The notes under the pieces: generated by a model
The model's database searches: none
Told to the model about the DNA's origin: nothing
The model's input: only the letters and a program-made list of their open reading frames with translations
Program-made: the position numbers and the translations under genes
Shown here: positions 50,825 through 61,364 of the stretch, piece by piece
How positions within the stretch are numbered: position 1 is the stretch's first letter
Layout: each line of letters begins with the position of its first letter
Origin: Psilocybe azurescens
Lineage: Eukaryota; Basidiomycota; Agaricomycetes; Agaricales; Agrocybaceae
Direction of reading: 5' to 3'
NCBI GenBank assembly: GCA_023853785.1
Contig: JAJIRX010000555.1
Span: 682,001-746,000 of the forward strand
DNA length: 64,000 bases

Positions 50825-52273
50825 TTATTTCCGACGGGGAGATGTACTGGTGTTAGCCAAATCTGTTTCCACCCGTTCCAGTAGCGTGTGCAGGCTGTAA
50901 ATTGAAGCATGCAAGCTGTGGATAGAGCCACCTGATCCCGAGCTATTGCCTCTTGTGTGCAGACGTGGTCCGTAACGCAGACGTATTTCATCGGAGCAAA
51001 GTCTATGTAGACCGTCCAGGTTGAGAAATGCAGCTTCATCCCGAACTTCGATCAGGCTTTCCAATCGGACCTGGGTCGACGTGGGTGCATGAGCTTGCAA
51101 CGCACGAGGCAGGACTTCTGCCTGTCCTTCTACTACTGGAGACCGGAGATAGGAAAGAATATGTGCATAACTAGGAGAAAGGCAAATCAGTTAAATTTGG
51201 CTAGAATGTAATAGGTGATAAATCATTTACGGTGTACTGGGACGGTCGAGAAAAATGTGAATGTTGATAGAAGGTGGTAACAGACCCTGGGATGTCAAAT
51301 GGTGATTATACATGGCCAGGTCGTCGCTTTCGGAAGAATAAACTGAGGCAACAGAAAGTCTGTTTGAATGGCACAGTAGATTTGTAAAATAAGTCGAAAG
51401 GTTGGACGGTCGTGAGTAAATTGTTGATAACGTAGTCTTGTGCATTGTGCTGCAGGTCTCTAATGTGACTATAATTTTGGAAGGATCGAGTGTCGTCACA
51501 GGTGGTTCAGATACCAATAGGGCTTGAAATGGTGGGGGTTGAGTGGATGCAATAATATGAAGCGGCAGCGGCGGAACAGTGGGTGCTTCATCTGATCCTG
51601 AGGATATGGCTGCACCACGCCCCTTCATAGAAGACCGACGAGAGTGTGTCTGAGTGAGTGGAGGCGGAGGAGGAGCTCTAATTGGCCGAGGAGGTGACTT
51701 GTGTCCAGGAGTATCTGATTCGGTGGCCAATGTTTCTTCGTCACCTGCTGGGAGAGGGATAGGTGGCAAAGGAGGACTTGTAGGCGGAGATATTGGTGCA
51801 GTCATCACAGACGGGACGTCAGAACGACGACTAGGAGCCAAAGGAGTTAGTTTCTTCCGCGAATCTTTCTGGTCCAAGGAAAGGCGAGAGGAAGAAGCTG
51901 TTTCTCTGTCGCGTAAGTCAGGAGAAAGCCTAATTCCTGTCTCTCGCAGAGCGTCGTCGGGGGTTCTGACGACAGTTGCACCTGAACCCAGGGTGCCGTT
52001 GCGAGGTGTCGAGATATTATCGATCGTACGGGCACGCTTTGGCTCTGATATCCTAGTAGGTTTTGAGGGAGAGTATGCTTGTTGATTTGAGGAGCCCTGA
52101 GCAGTAGTACGAGACAACCAGTGCATCGTATTGGATATTGAAGGACGACGTGGGTTATGGGAGGGACTCTTGGATGATTGTGTGGATTGTGGGCTTGCTG
52201 AACTTGAGGGAGAAGGAATGCGGGATGGGTGAGGCTGGGACATCGCGATAGTGAGGGTGGAGGAGGAGGACAT
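50825..52273 (-). CDS. Ser/Pro-rich protein with a C-terminal BTB/POZ-like domain
   Basis: It starts MSSSSTLTIAMSQPHPSRIP. About 240 residues of Ser/Pro/Thr-rich disorder follow, with PPPPPL and SPPTSPPLPPIPLP stretches. Then comes a BTB/T1-like domain: SKIIVTLETCSTMHKTTLST, STYFTNLLC, INIHIFLDRPSTP, joined by an intron to YAHILSYLRSPV. After it, TQVRLESLIEVRDEAAFLN and LDGLHRLCSDEIRLR are the usual helices. The last stretch (RGNSSGSGGSIHSLHASIYS) is again low complexity. The BTB part resembles fungal Kv-tetramerisation-like proteins; a Cullin-3 adaptor role is possible but not shown. Two exons, about 430 residues, divergent from the Rpr2-like gene. Confidence 0.65.
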
Positions 52274-52462
52274 TGTACCTGTTACAACAATGAGCCATGA
52301 CCTTTCTTAAAGCTCAACACTTGAGGGAGAGAACAATAACAAGAATCTATTTTAGGAATACAATGATTCTGTACACACGCGACATTTTGCACGTGGTCTA
52401 GATCACATATGTATTCCCCCAGGCAGAACTGTAGAACAAAAACTAAACTTTCCTTCTTAATC

Positions 52463-53002
52463 ATGGACGCTGCTACAACAAAGTTTGAGCAGGCTATTGC
52501 ATTTGCTATTCTTCCCGTCTCGGCAGAACTGGCTGCTCTACACACCTCTCGCACGCGTTCTCACTCACATTTGTATTCGTGCTTTAGATGCGGCACAGAC
52601 CTCACGACGTCTGGCACACGTCTTGTGCGTTCAAAACGCAGTGCGACTCGTCCTTTGCATGTCCTCTCAACCAGCTGCCATGCTTGCGGAGAGATCGCTT
52701 TAACCCCGGTTGACACAGGGAATGCTGGCCATTATCCCCCTTGCAGAAAATCTTCACAGATATTTCTTTCCAAACATGTCACACAAAAGCGAGCACCTTC
52801 CCCATCTTCTGCCGTCTTCCCTAAAGTGCCCTCCCCGTCCCCGGCAAAGCTCCCAATACCTAACTTGACACCAAACCTGCAGGTTCATAAAACTTCAAAA
52901 AGAAGTTCGGACTTCAGCAAATGCTCCAAAGGAATCGGGAAAAGGAGCGGAAACGCACGCAAACTGAAGCAGCCAAACCGGCGGGACTTTCCGCTTTTCT
53001 AA
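52463..53002 (+). CDS. Zinc-ribbon protein resembling RNase P/MRP subunit Rpr2/Snm1/Rpp21
   Basis: A single exon of 179 residues. The N-terminal helix (TKFEQAIAFAILPVSAELAA) is followed by two CxxC pairs, YSCFRCGTDLTTSGTRLVRS and TSCHACGEIALTP, with the G-T-x-R-x-R-like spacing of the Rpr2/Rpp21/Snm1 zinc ribbon. The tail is basic and Ser/Pro/Lys-rich (PSPSSAVFPKVPSPSPAKLP, then GKRSGNARKLKQPNRR), consistent with RNA binding. The start is set at MDAATTKFEQ; an earlier in-frame ATG at 52409 would add 18 residues. The assignment rests on the Cys pattern and helix only. CACGTG lies at 52390-52395. Confidence 0.5.
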   Translation: MDAATTKFEQAIAFAILPVSAELAALHTSRTRSHSHLYSCFRCGTDLTTSGTRLVRSKRSATRPLHVLSTSCHACGEIALTPVDTGNAGHYPPCRKSSQIFLSKHVTQKRAPSPSSAVFPKVPSPSPAKLPIPNLTPNLQVHKTSKRSSDFSKCSKGIGKRSGNARKLKQPNRRDFPLF

Positions 53003-53109
53003 GCACATTGTAAACACATACATAAAGCTGCCCATTCTTCTTCACAAGACGACCCTGGCATTAAAGTTGGTGCGGTATATGTGTATGGCATAAATGTAAA
53101 TCTATCTAA

Positions 53110-54445
53110 CTAACTAGAATCACTAATTTCTTTAGACTCTTTGGATCCTCGGTTCGCAGTATCGTCTTCATTCCCATTTCGCGTCATAGGCCTAGATATA
53201 AACCTTCCCGGCCAGAATGGGATGTAAACGACAATAGCCACGAAGAGTGGTAGGGTGTCCAATCCATAGAAGAGAGGCTGTGAAGTGGTTAAACGGCCTT
53301 GGAATCCCTCACTCAATTCAACGACCCTGAAGCCAGATCGAACCTGTCCGATTTGTGGTTAGAAAATGGCCAAGCATCACATTTAGGCTCCAACTTACTA
53401 GGATTCCAATGCAGCTTATCAATAATGCACCTGCCAATGCAATCCATGAATTATACCACTTCTTGGTTGTATCCATTGCCCATATCTCTGGATCATGTTT
53501 TCGGAGGCGGTATAGAAAGATAAGATATATGCACGAGAAGGAAAGGAAGGATAACAACTGCGCCGCGAGTCCCGCAAGAAAAACCTGTCGACCGCCGTTA
53601 GAAAGATAAAAGAACGATTGGTCCACACTCACCCGAGAGCCCGCTAACGCCATAATAGGATCATTCGCCGAAGCCGACATGGCCCCTCCGACTGCCTGTA
53701 GAATGGTTACTGCCGGGAGATAAAGGCAAGAAATCGAAATGGCGGACCTGAATGAGGAAGGTCGAGATATCTGACCCTACATACACGATCGTGATCCGGC
53801 GACTGGTGACGAGGAGATGCTTATCTGCGTTCAGATGCTTCGCAAGTCGACCGAGCAGGACGTAGTCCGCTGCAATGAAGGCGCATGGCTTGTTTGGAAG
53901 GTATAGAAGCGTTATCGGCGGTCAGATCCCAGACAAAGGCCAGACTCACGGAAAGAACAACAAAGAGGTATTCCATGATATAGATCCCCTTGGACTGTGG
54001 ATGTACATGAAGGCCAAACCTGAAGGAAAGACCCAAAGCAAAGACTGTAATTAAGCCATCGAATACGTCAGAACATGAAAGAGGGTCTCAATTAGATGCA
54101 GTAAACCCACAGTAAATTCCTATGGTCATGGACATCATCCATCTGGCGCCTGTTTTAACGATGAGCCACGTTTGGAGTAACCCAACTGCAAGAATTAGAG
54201 CTGATAACGTGGAACGCAAGAAGGAATGAAAGAATGTAAGTCGCAGGTGGCATGCCACAAAAAAGCTCCAGAAACATACCGACGGCAATGCCTGTCAGAG
54301 TATTCGATGCAATATACTTCAGAGGATTGTAAGGATCATGCCTAGGGTCGGCAAATGGATCTGGTCGAGGTAAGTCATGTTTCATAGCAGCATTTGCACA
54401 AGATATCAGGGTATACAGGAATGCTGAAGGGAGTTGGCGGAACAT
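53110..54445 (-). CDS. RTA1-like seven-transmembrane protein
   Basis: It starts MFRQLPSAFLYTLISCANA (signal-like), then YIASNTLTGIAVGMFLELFC. Hydrophobic helices include IMEYLFVVLSPCAFIAADYV, then LLGRLAKHLN and the RTA1-type core VGSDISTFLIQAVGGAM. FLAGLAAQLLSFLSFSCIYL, IALAGALLISCIGILVRSGF and the conserved RVVELSEGFQG follow, then SQPLFYGLDTLPLFVAIVVY and the PG of FWPGRFI. The tail is Ser/Glu-rich and hydrophilic. RTA1-family proteins (Rta1, Rsb1) are linked to lipid translocation and resistance to toxic compounds. All exon joins I checked restore frame. About 350 residues. Confidence 0.83.
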
Positions 54446-54835
54446 AGTCGTCGAACTCAAAAGAACTCAAGGAAAGAAACGCACAAAAATCGGCTCAAAG
54501 CATCAACTACGCCTGTTTCTTAAGTCGAATTATTTTTAGGTACTTCGGAGGTGACGCAAGTATTTATAACTCGCAATGCGCACGCCGGGATACTTGACGT
54601 CCCATGTGGTACATTGACGGGGTTCTCGGGAACTGTCATATTTCTTTACCCAAAGTCATATCCGGGCCCCGGGGTCAACATACATAACTTGGTGTCGTTA
54701 TTGGAGGGCTGTGGAAATCCGAAAATGCACTAAGTCGACGGACTGTGGCCTAAAATTCAGAATTGCTGTAATGAGGTAGATTGGGCGACAACTGGAGGAC
54801 AACCCGGAAGTAGGAAAAGAGTCATAGCGATTAAT
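54446..54835. other. Promoter region of the RTA1-like gene
   Basis: 390 bp, AT-rich near 54515-54545. The short plus-strand ORF around 54551-54733 has no coding character. No motif stands out. Confidence 0.4.
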
Positions 54836-55375
54836 TCACCGTTTTGGAGCCCATAAATCATACAGTTCCTTATCTGAAGGATCAAAGCAGGTCAACACAG
54901 CTGGGTTTGACCGAAACAAAATTCGCCGTGTATTTGCTGTGAGATTGTGAAGCCCGGTTTTTGCCAACTCTAGATTATAGTACGAATTACTAGGAGACGA
55001 ATCGGAGAGTGTAGATGTTAGAGAGGGGTTACTCTATTGGATGTCATTTAATTTCATCAGCTATTATTCCTAGTATTGTATAGGATAACTGGGGCAGTTT
55101 GAATATGAGATTGAGCTTGCCTCGATAATATTTGATAGACGAATTGAACTAGCATTAGGGTCGGTCGGGCCGCCAAGGCGCCACTTACTGGAGTCGCCTA
55201 GTATTGGAACCGGAGAGCGAGGGGTCTCGAGTGTGGCAGACATAACGAACAAATATCGTTTGTGAAGATACCTTAAAGGCGTTGCAAAGAACAAAGCACC
55301 AATCACGATAATCGTTACTATTTTACAGTATGCGCAAACAAGAAACGGTTGCTAACTTTCGACTACTCTTCCCAT
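54836..55375 (-). CDS. Small unrecognised protein with one N-terminal membrane helix
   Basis: No single long ORF exists, but four exons join exactly: 55357-55375, 55189-55317, 55090-55148 and 54836-55033, total 405 nt including the stop. The introns are 39, 40 and 56 nt with donors GTTAGC, GTAAGT and GTTATC and acceptors AAAATAG, TGCTAG and CCAATAG. The product is about 134 residues: MGRVVEITIIVIGALFFATP (a membrane helix), RYLHKRYLFVMSATLETP, SIQFVYQILSRQAQSHIQTA, a Ser/Thr stretch, LELAKTGLHNLTANTRRI and the end FDPSDKELYDLWAPKR. I recognise no family. The start lies 160 bp from the VID27 ATG, a typical divergent spacing here. The first intron is very short, so an alternative start at 55243 is possible. 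Confidence 0.5.
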
Positions 55376-55534
55376 AGGTCACATCACATGATATGTATGG
55401 CTTGAACCGTCACGACGTGAAAGGAAATGACAATCGGTACATGCTATGTAGTCCATTCACTCACTTGTAATTGCTCCGTCACTGCTTGGACCATCAACTC
55501 CGTACTATAAGACAGCTACAATCCCACCTCTAGT

Positions 55535-58435
55535 ATGAACATTTTTCGAAGCCGTGAGTTTTCTCCTCTATCTCAGAAGGCCTTGAAACTTGGACTAATC
55601 TGCCTTTATATCAGTTATTGGCAAGGTTTGGCGTTCGTAATCTGCACAAAATTGTCATTTTTATGAACGCTAACTTATCCCACAGAAGATCCAAATGCTG
55701 CGGAAGTAGTCAAGATTTCATCTGGTTTGCTAATTTGACTCTCAGTTCATGCCATTTCAACTCATCCAATGATGTAGGTCAACTTTATCTCGTGCGACCA
55801 GGCAACATTCGAACATCGCGAGAATGCATGTCAGTCAAACGATTGCTTTCCTATCACTTCTTCTCCTAATAGCTCTTTGCAAAGATATAACGACTGTATG
55901 GCAACCATTCGCCGTCTACCTTCTGTCGAACATAATTTCCAGCTTGTCATCACCAAAGTTTACGAGGATGGAGACCAAGATTTATTAGAGGACGAAGACG
56001 AAAGTGTGTGTTGTTCAATCACTTCTAAATGTCCGCTGCAAAAATTTTGTTCTAATCTTTTTTAGCCGATGAAGAGAAGGTTTTCTTGATAAGTGAAGAA
56101 CTTGAATTCCGTTCTGGTGAAACTGAAGGCGAACCTAATTTTGTTTGGCGCGACCTACATGGCGATGTCGACGAATTCTTCGAATTTGTTGCGACTGGGA
56201 CAAATGCACCAACGCGCGCTTTCTTCGAAACATGCATGTACCGTGCAATGTATGAACGCAAATATAAGAGGAGTGCCGATAATGTTCAAGACATAGCTTT
56301 GGAGGAGTTTGTATGGCAGTAAGCAGAAGATATTATGTTTGCTTTTGTGCACTAATCACACTCTTTGTTTAGCCCTCCTGCAGCACCCAAAGCCAATCCC
56401 CGACGTAAGGTTGCTAAGAAAGCAGCGGTTTCCACTGATGCACCGACACCGGAAGCCGTGCCTATTGATGTCGACGCCGACGAAGAAAAGCCTGCTGAGA
56501 GCAATCAAGTAGATGATTCCTGGATGTCGACTATGAATCTCATGCTCGAAGAAGAGGCCGAACTCTACATTTGGGACCCAAATTTACATGACTTCCGTAA
56601 TGAAGGGATTGTTATAGCCAGATTCACCCAACAGAAGGACTGCAACTTCGTTTTTTGGCTTAGCGCCTTTAACGAAACGGGCCTCGTTCTTGCTCACAGA
56701 ATCACTTCAGACATGAATCAGCGTTTTTCTCCGAAGATGCATTCCTTGACGTGGAACTATCTTGGCGATGATGGATCACAAAGCAGCTGGCTTCTCCGTT
56801 TTGCGAATGAGGAGGATTACACCAACTCGGTTCAAATTTATACTCAGTGCTTGTGGCAAACTCTTCATCAAGTTTCATGGAACAAAGTGAAGGTGTGAAT
56901 TTCATTGTCCATCGTTGGATGAAAATGGTATCTTATCGATATTTAGCCGGACGAGCAAAGTTATGTTAGGAGTGCATATGAACAAGAAGATGTCGAAATG
57001 AAAGACGTCGAGGATGAAGAGGAAGATGAGGAGGAAGTCGCCCTCGATTTGGACCCTGAAGAAGGTTTGCTCTGTTATTCCATCTCTCCTCCTCCATCTT
57101 GGGTTTAATCTCCTCTTAGAAGCAAGTGACGATTCAGATGCAGAAGATGAAGATGTACCTAAAGACCCGCACTCAGGGGGAGACTAACTCTCAACTAACA
57201 GTCGGCTACAAAGGAGACCGTTCTTATGTTGTCCGCGGAAACAATATTGGAGTTTTTAATCATTCTAGCGACCATTCTGTTAAATACTATGCGACGATCG
57301 GTAACATTTCCACTCCACAGGGGAAAGGATTCAAACCCAAGAATGTATGTTTAATTCAAACCCGGGTCTTCGTTGATTAATAGACTTTTGGTTAGGTTAT
57401 GCTACACGATCAGGATTCGAAGATGATTCTTCAGAATCCAAGTGACCCCAACTCCCTCTACAGCATGGATATTGAACGTGGAAAGGTCGTTGAAGAGTGG
57501 AAGGTTCATGATGATATCACTGTGGATTATATTGCTCCGGACAACAAATTCGCACCTACAACCAGAGAGCAGACGCTCGTCGGTGTTTCTCACAATTCCC
57601 TTTTCCGCATCGATCCTCGTGTATCTGGCAACAAAATGGTGGACAGCCAGTATAAACAATATACCAGCAAAAACAAATTCTCTGGTGTTACGACAACAGC
57701 ATCAGGCAAGCTTGCCGTCGCAAGTGAAAAGGGTGATATCCGACTGTTCGACTCCATTGGAAAGAATGCAAAGACGGCTCTGCCGCCTCTTGGAGATCCC
57801 ATTATTGGTATCGATGTCACGGCCAATGGACGATACCTTGTGGCGACGACACAGACTTACTTGATGTTCATCGACACTTTGATTGGTGAAGGACGTTATC
57901 AAGGTCAATTAGGTTTCGACCGCAGCTTCCCAGCAACTTCGAAGCCTAAGCCGATACGCTTGAATTTATTACCCCAACACGTTGCATACATGGGCAATAA
58001 GATCTCGTTTACGCCTGCTAGGTAAGACTCTCATTTATACAAAAGATACCATACCTGATCTATTATTTACACACAGGTTTAACCAAATTGAAGGCAGGGA
58101 CGAAAATGCCATCGTCACTTCGAGTGGACAATTTGTCATTGCATGGGATTTAGCAAAAGTTAAGAAAGGAAAATACGACCAGTATGAGATCAAGAAATAT
58201 GAAGATCACGTTGTACAGGACAACTTCAAATTCGGAGACGACAAAGAAATTGTAAGCGCATTAACAAACCTTTTCTACAACCAGTTGATGACTTATGTTT
58301 TATTAGATCGTTGCGTTGAGCAACAATGTGTTGGCTGTCAACAAGAAGAATCTGAAGAAACCCACACGGCACTCCCTTGCACCTGTCAGAGAAGAATTCA
58401 GAGGACACTCGTCAATTGTCAATGCACCTTATTGA
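55535..58435 (+). CDS. VID27: VID27-family protein with WD40-like C-terminal domain
   Basis: MNIFRSLIGK starts across tiny exons (MNIFRSL|IGK|DPNAAEVVKISSG|QLYLVRPGNIRTSREC). Then TIRRLPSVEHNFQLVITKV, VFLISEELEFRSGETEGEPN, FVWRDLHGDVDEFFEFVATG, MYRAMYERKYKRSADNVQD and an acidic linker. The C-terminal VID27 beta-propeller includes GYKGDRSYVVRGNNIGVFNH, DSKMILQNPSDPNSLYSMDI, ERGKVVEEWKVHDDITVDYI, SLFRIDPRVSGNKMVDSQYK, TSKNKFSGVTTTASGKLAVA, SEKGDIRLFDSIGKNAKTAL and YLVATTQTYLMFIDTLIG. The end is EFRGHSSIVNAPY. First described in yeast through vacuole import and degradation of gluconeogenic enzymes. About 760 residues. It is convergent with the DUF7704-like gene. Confidence 0.92.
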
Positions 58436-58643
58436 TGAAAGTATTCGCTTTCAGTATGCTGTTTTGGCTCTCTTCTAGCAACGAGGATATGATACGAATT
58501 TTGTACGACTGTATTACTTAGAATCATATCTCACAATATCTTTGATTTACCATGTCCATGAATAATATTCCATTAACCCAATTCATAAAATAGGTAGACC
58601 TGTCCGGAATCGACAAAATCAGAACTCGGTGATAACATTGGCC

Positions 58644-59283
58644 TCAACTCTTAAATGGTGCCTTGGTCGGAGGAACATATTCCTCCTGGAAAGCGCCATC
58701 TCTGGAATGAACATATCGCCCAATGCCCAAATGCCAGTAAATTCGAGGTATCATCAAGCTGAATCCTAAGGTGACGGTCGTCCACAGCATAGGAGTCCAG
58801 CTTTGAAAGTTAAATTTTTGGTCGCCCAAGGCCCAAAATGTCAACCACATGTGGAAAATATCACCCATCAAGAGAGGGGTGAGGAGAGAAAATACGATCT
58901 TCTCTTGAACATCGGGGTCTTGTTAAGATGCTTGCGCACGGCAGAGAGAACGAAGAGGTTAACAAAGCCGAGGAGGGCGCAAACATGGGCGAGCTGTAAG
59001 ATGGTGACAAGGGTGGCGGTTGGAAGGACTTGATAAGCGGGTACTTCGGCCGTCCAAGGTGCTTGGGAATTATGGGCCTACACCTCATGTATCAGTTTGG
59101 GTGTTCCATTCGCAACAATCAAACCTACAGTTAGAGGATCACTAAAAGAGGGTCAGCAAAGGAAACATGGATCAATTGTGTAAACATACGCCAATGCACC
59201 AAGAAATCCAATGGTCGTTAAAAAGGTTCATATGCCCCAAAGCAAAAGTAATAGAAATCAGGAATAGCAGATTTCGGTGGCAT
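58644..59283 (-). CDS. DUF7704-like small membrane protein
   Basis: It starts MPPKSAIPDFYYFCFGAYEP, then FLTTIGFLGALA. The middle is THNSQAPWTAEVPAYQVLPT with TATLVTILQLAHVCALLGFV, NLFVLSAVRKHLNK. The C-terminal part is SLLTPLLMGDIFHMWLTFWA, LGDQKFNFQSWTPMLWTTVT, LGFSLMIPRIYWHLGIGRYV and an end EEYVPPTKAPFKS. Four hydrophobic helices and this residue pattern match small agaricomycete membrane proteins of unknown function. Between LNK and DPDVQEKIVF the frame is one base short (58914-58924, next to a G4 run), again likely a missing base. About 165 residues. Confidence 0.6.
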
Positions 59284-59958
59284 GAATTTGTTAGCGAACT
59301 TTGGGAGGGTATAAGAAAGCATGCCTCTGAAAAAAAGACGGGTTTATAAAGAACAGAACGCGGTTAATAAAATGGAGTAAGTCGGTGGTAATTTATGAAG
59401 AGCAGGAGGACTTAAGGGGGTCGAATGAGACGACGTAAGACGGCTTCACCACGAGCGCAAGGGATTTACAAGAAACAACATGTGGAACGAGCATTTCTTG
59501 ATCGACAATAATGATCCGGTTCCATTAGTATTGCAATTTACGATGACCACCAAATGACCGGCCCTCAAACAGCGTGTAAATATATAGAGTCGCACCCATC
59601 CTTTTATTGGTTCTTCACTTACATACACGGTCTACCTGAAAACCAAGGTTGGCAAATATTCCCCATTTTGTCCATATGCCTAATGGAGGGGACCAAGACC
59701 ACTCTATAGTGTAGATGAGAGATATAATGCTTACTGGTTCATCCATACCTGATGAGCTTCGCTTCTTTCTGACATTTCCTCGCCCTTGTACATACTGCGC
59801 AGTGTGTGATGTGTACATACCATATTTTACCATGTCAATTTGGCTATGCCGAAGTCTCAGAGCTTATGTCATGTTCATTTATGCAATGCAGGTTCTTGAT
59901 GCACCCCCTTGTCTGCCCCTTGTCTCATCTTAACCTCGAATAATTTACGCAGCTTTTC
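59284..59958. promoter_or_regulatory. Divergent promoter, DUF7704-like / FEX
   Basis: 675 bp. TATATAG near 59580 could be a TATA element. Short ORFs on both strands have no recognisable content. GCAATGCAG|GT near 59890 and ACGCAG at 59947-59952 could bracket a leader intron of the FEX gene. Confidence 0.4.
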
Positions 59959-61184
59959 ATGGAGTTGGAAAAGGTCAACGTGGTCCCACTCAATGAACAA
60001 GAGCGCGCTGCTGAGGAGAGGGAGCAGACCCATCAGGCAGAACGCATCGATGTTCCCCCTGACATCGACCAGGGTGTCCGTCCCAGCAAAACATACCACC
60101 CTTTCTCATTCCCGGTAATCGTTCTCCTTATGCCAGCTGCTGTATTTGGTGTTCTCGCGCGCTTAGGGCTTATTGCTTTAATGTCTTATGACGGCAACAG
60201 CGTGTTTCCTCTCGCGTACGTGCAGGCAATGGGCTGTCTGATTATGGGCATAGGTTTGCGAATGAAGGAACCCATGGGTCAATTGTAGGTCGTGTTTGGT
60301 GCTGCTCCTCTTTCAACTTACAAGCCGCAACCCAGCTACGGTCCTCTGTATACTGCTCTTACAACAGGTACGTATCTCATGGTATTTGCCAATACTCCGA
60401 CTCGATCCTGATTCATTGGCGTTAGGATTTTGTGGCTCTTTGACCACGTTTTCCAGCTGGCAGGCCGACATATTTAACACTTGGATTAATGCCCGCCAAT
60501 ACAGACGCGGTGGGCTTCGTGACGTCTGTGTCTATTTTCAAAAGTCAAAGAAAAGACCTGATCATCCTCTAGTTCGTTGATGGAGTCGGGCTTTCTGTCA
60601 TTACGCTATCACTATCGCTGGCTTCTATATCCTTTGGTTACAACTTGGCCTGTGTCGTTTCACCCATGGTTTCTCGACTAGGATTTGCCCGCCCTACAAT
60701 TCGATACGGATTGTCCTGCCTTTCTCTGTTGATCTATGGTGCTACTTTTTTCACCTACTTCTTCCTTCCTGCGAGATATCGACATCAAGCTACTGCGGCT
60801 CTCCTCTTTGCATTTCCAGGAGCACTTACTCGGTATATCCTCTCTATCTCTCTCAACAGGCGAATCAAGGCTTTCCCATTAGGTACATTGACGGCAAATA
60901 CTCTCGGTACAGCTCTTTTCGCCGCATTCCATGTTCTGCAAAGCACACCACATCCTCCCTCTCCGAACGCATGTTCGATCTTGCAGGGTCTTATTGACGG
61001 TTACTGTGGCTGTTTGACTACGGTCAGTACATTTGCCGCAGAAATAAAAGACTTTCCAACTTGGAAAGCGTGTAGATATGCTGTTATCAGTTGGCTTTTG
61101 GGACAAGCGATGATGCTTTTGATTTTTGGGTCATCAATATGGTCTGGTCATGCGAGAGAACAAATTACATGTTCTTTCCAATAG
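59959..61184 (+). CDS. FEX1: Fluoride exporter, tandem CrcB/FEX type
   Basis: A hydrophilic N-terminus (MELEKVNVVPLNEQERAAEE) is followed by two CrcB-like halves. Half one has FPVIVLLMPAAVFGVLARLG, PLAYVQAMGCLIMGIGLR and GFCGSLTTFSSWQADIFNTW. Half two has FAFPGALTRYILSISLN, GTLTANTLGTALFAAFHVL and GYCGCLTTVSTFAAEIKDF. The G-x-C-G-S/C-L-T-T-x-S motifs, the arginines after the N-terminal glycines and the TANTLGT stretch fit the family. By family knowledge it is a plasma-membrane fluoride channel. An apparent in-frame TAG at 60286 is removed by a 51-nt GTAGGT-CAG intron (60285-60335), giving GQFYGPLYTALTTG. About 340 residues. Confidence 0.92.
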
Positions 61185-61364
61185 ATAGTGTTCTTCCAAT
61201 TTGCTTCCAATAGATTATCTTCCATTTAACAAGAAAGTTGCAGTACTATACTAATCGGGTAGTCAGGCCTCAGAGCCAAAAATGATCGGAGTTAGAATAC
61301 TTGTTACGATCATCCAAGCTCGACAAGACAGTTACCCTGAGGACTCACTTCCAACTGCGAAAAG

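Noticed and set aside
59615..59933. Opposing short ORFs in the DUF7704-like/FEX promoter
   Set aside because: No recognisable motif and no splice joins that extend them; treated as promoter sequence.
60285..60335. In-frame TAG in the fluoride exporter suggesting a pseudogene
   Set aside because: A 51-nt intron (GTAGGT...CCCAG) removes the stop and joins GQF to YGPLYTALTTG, exactly the family pattern.
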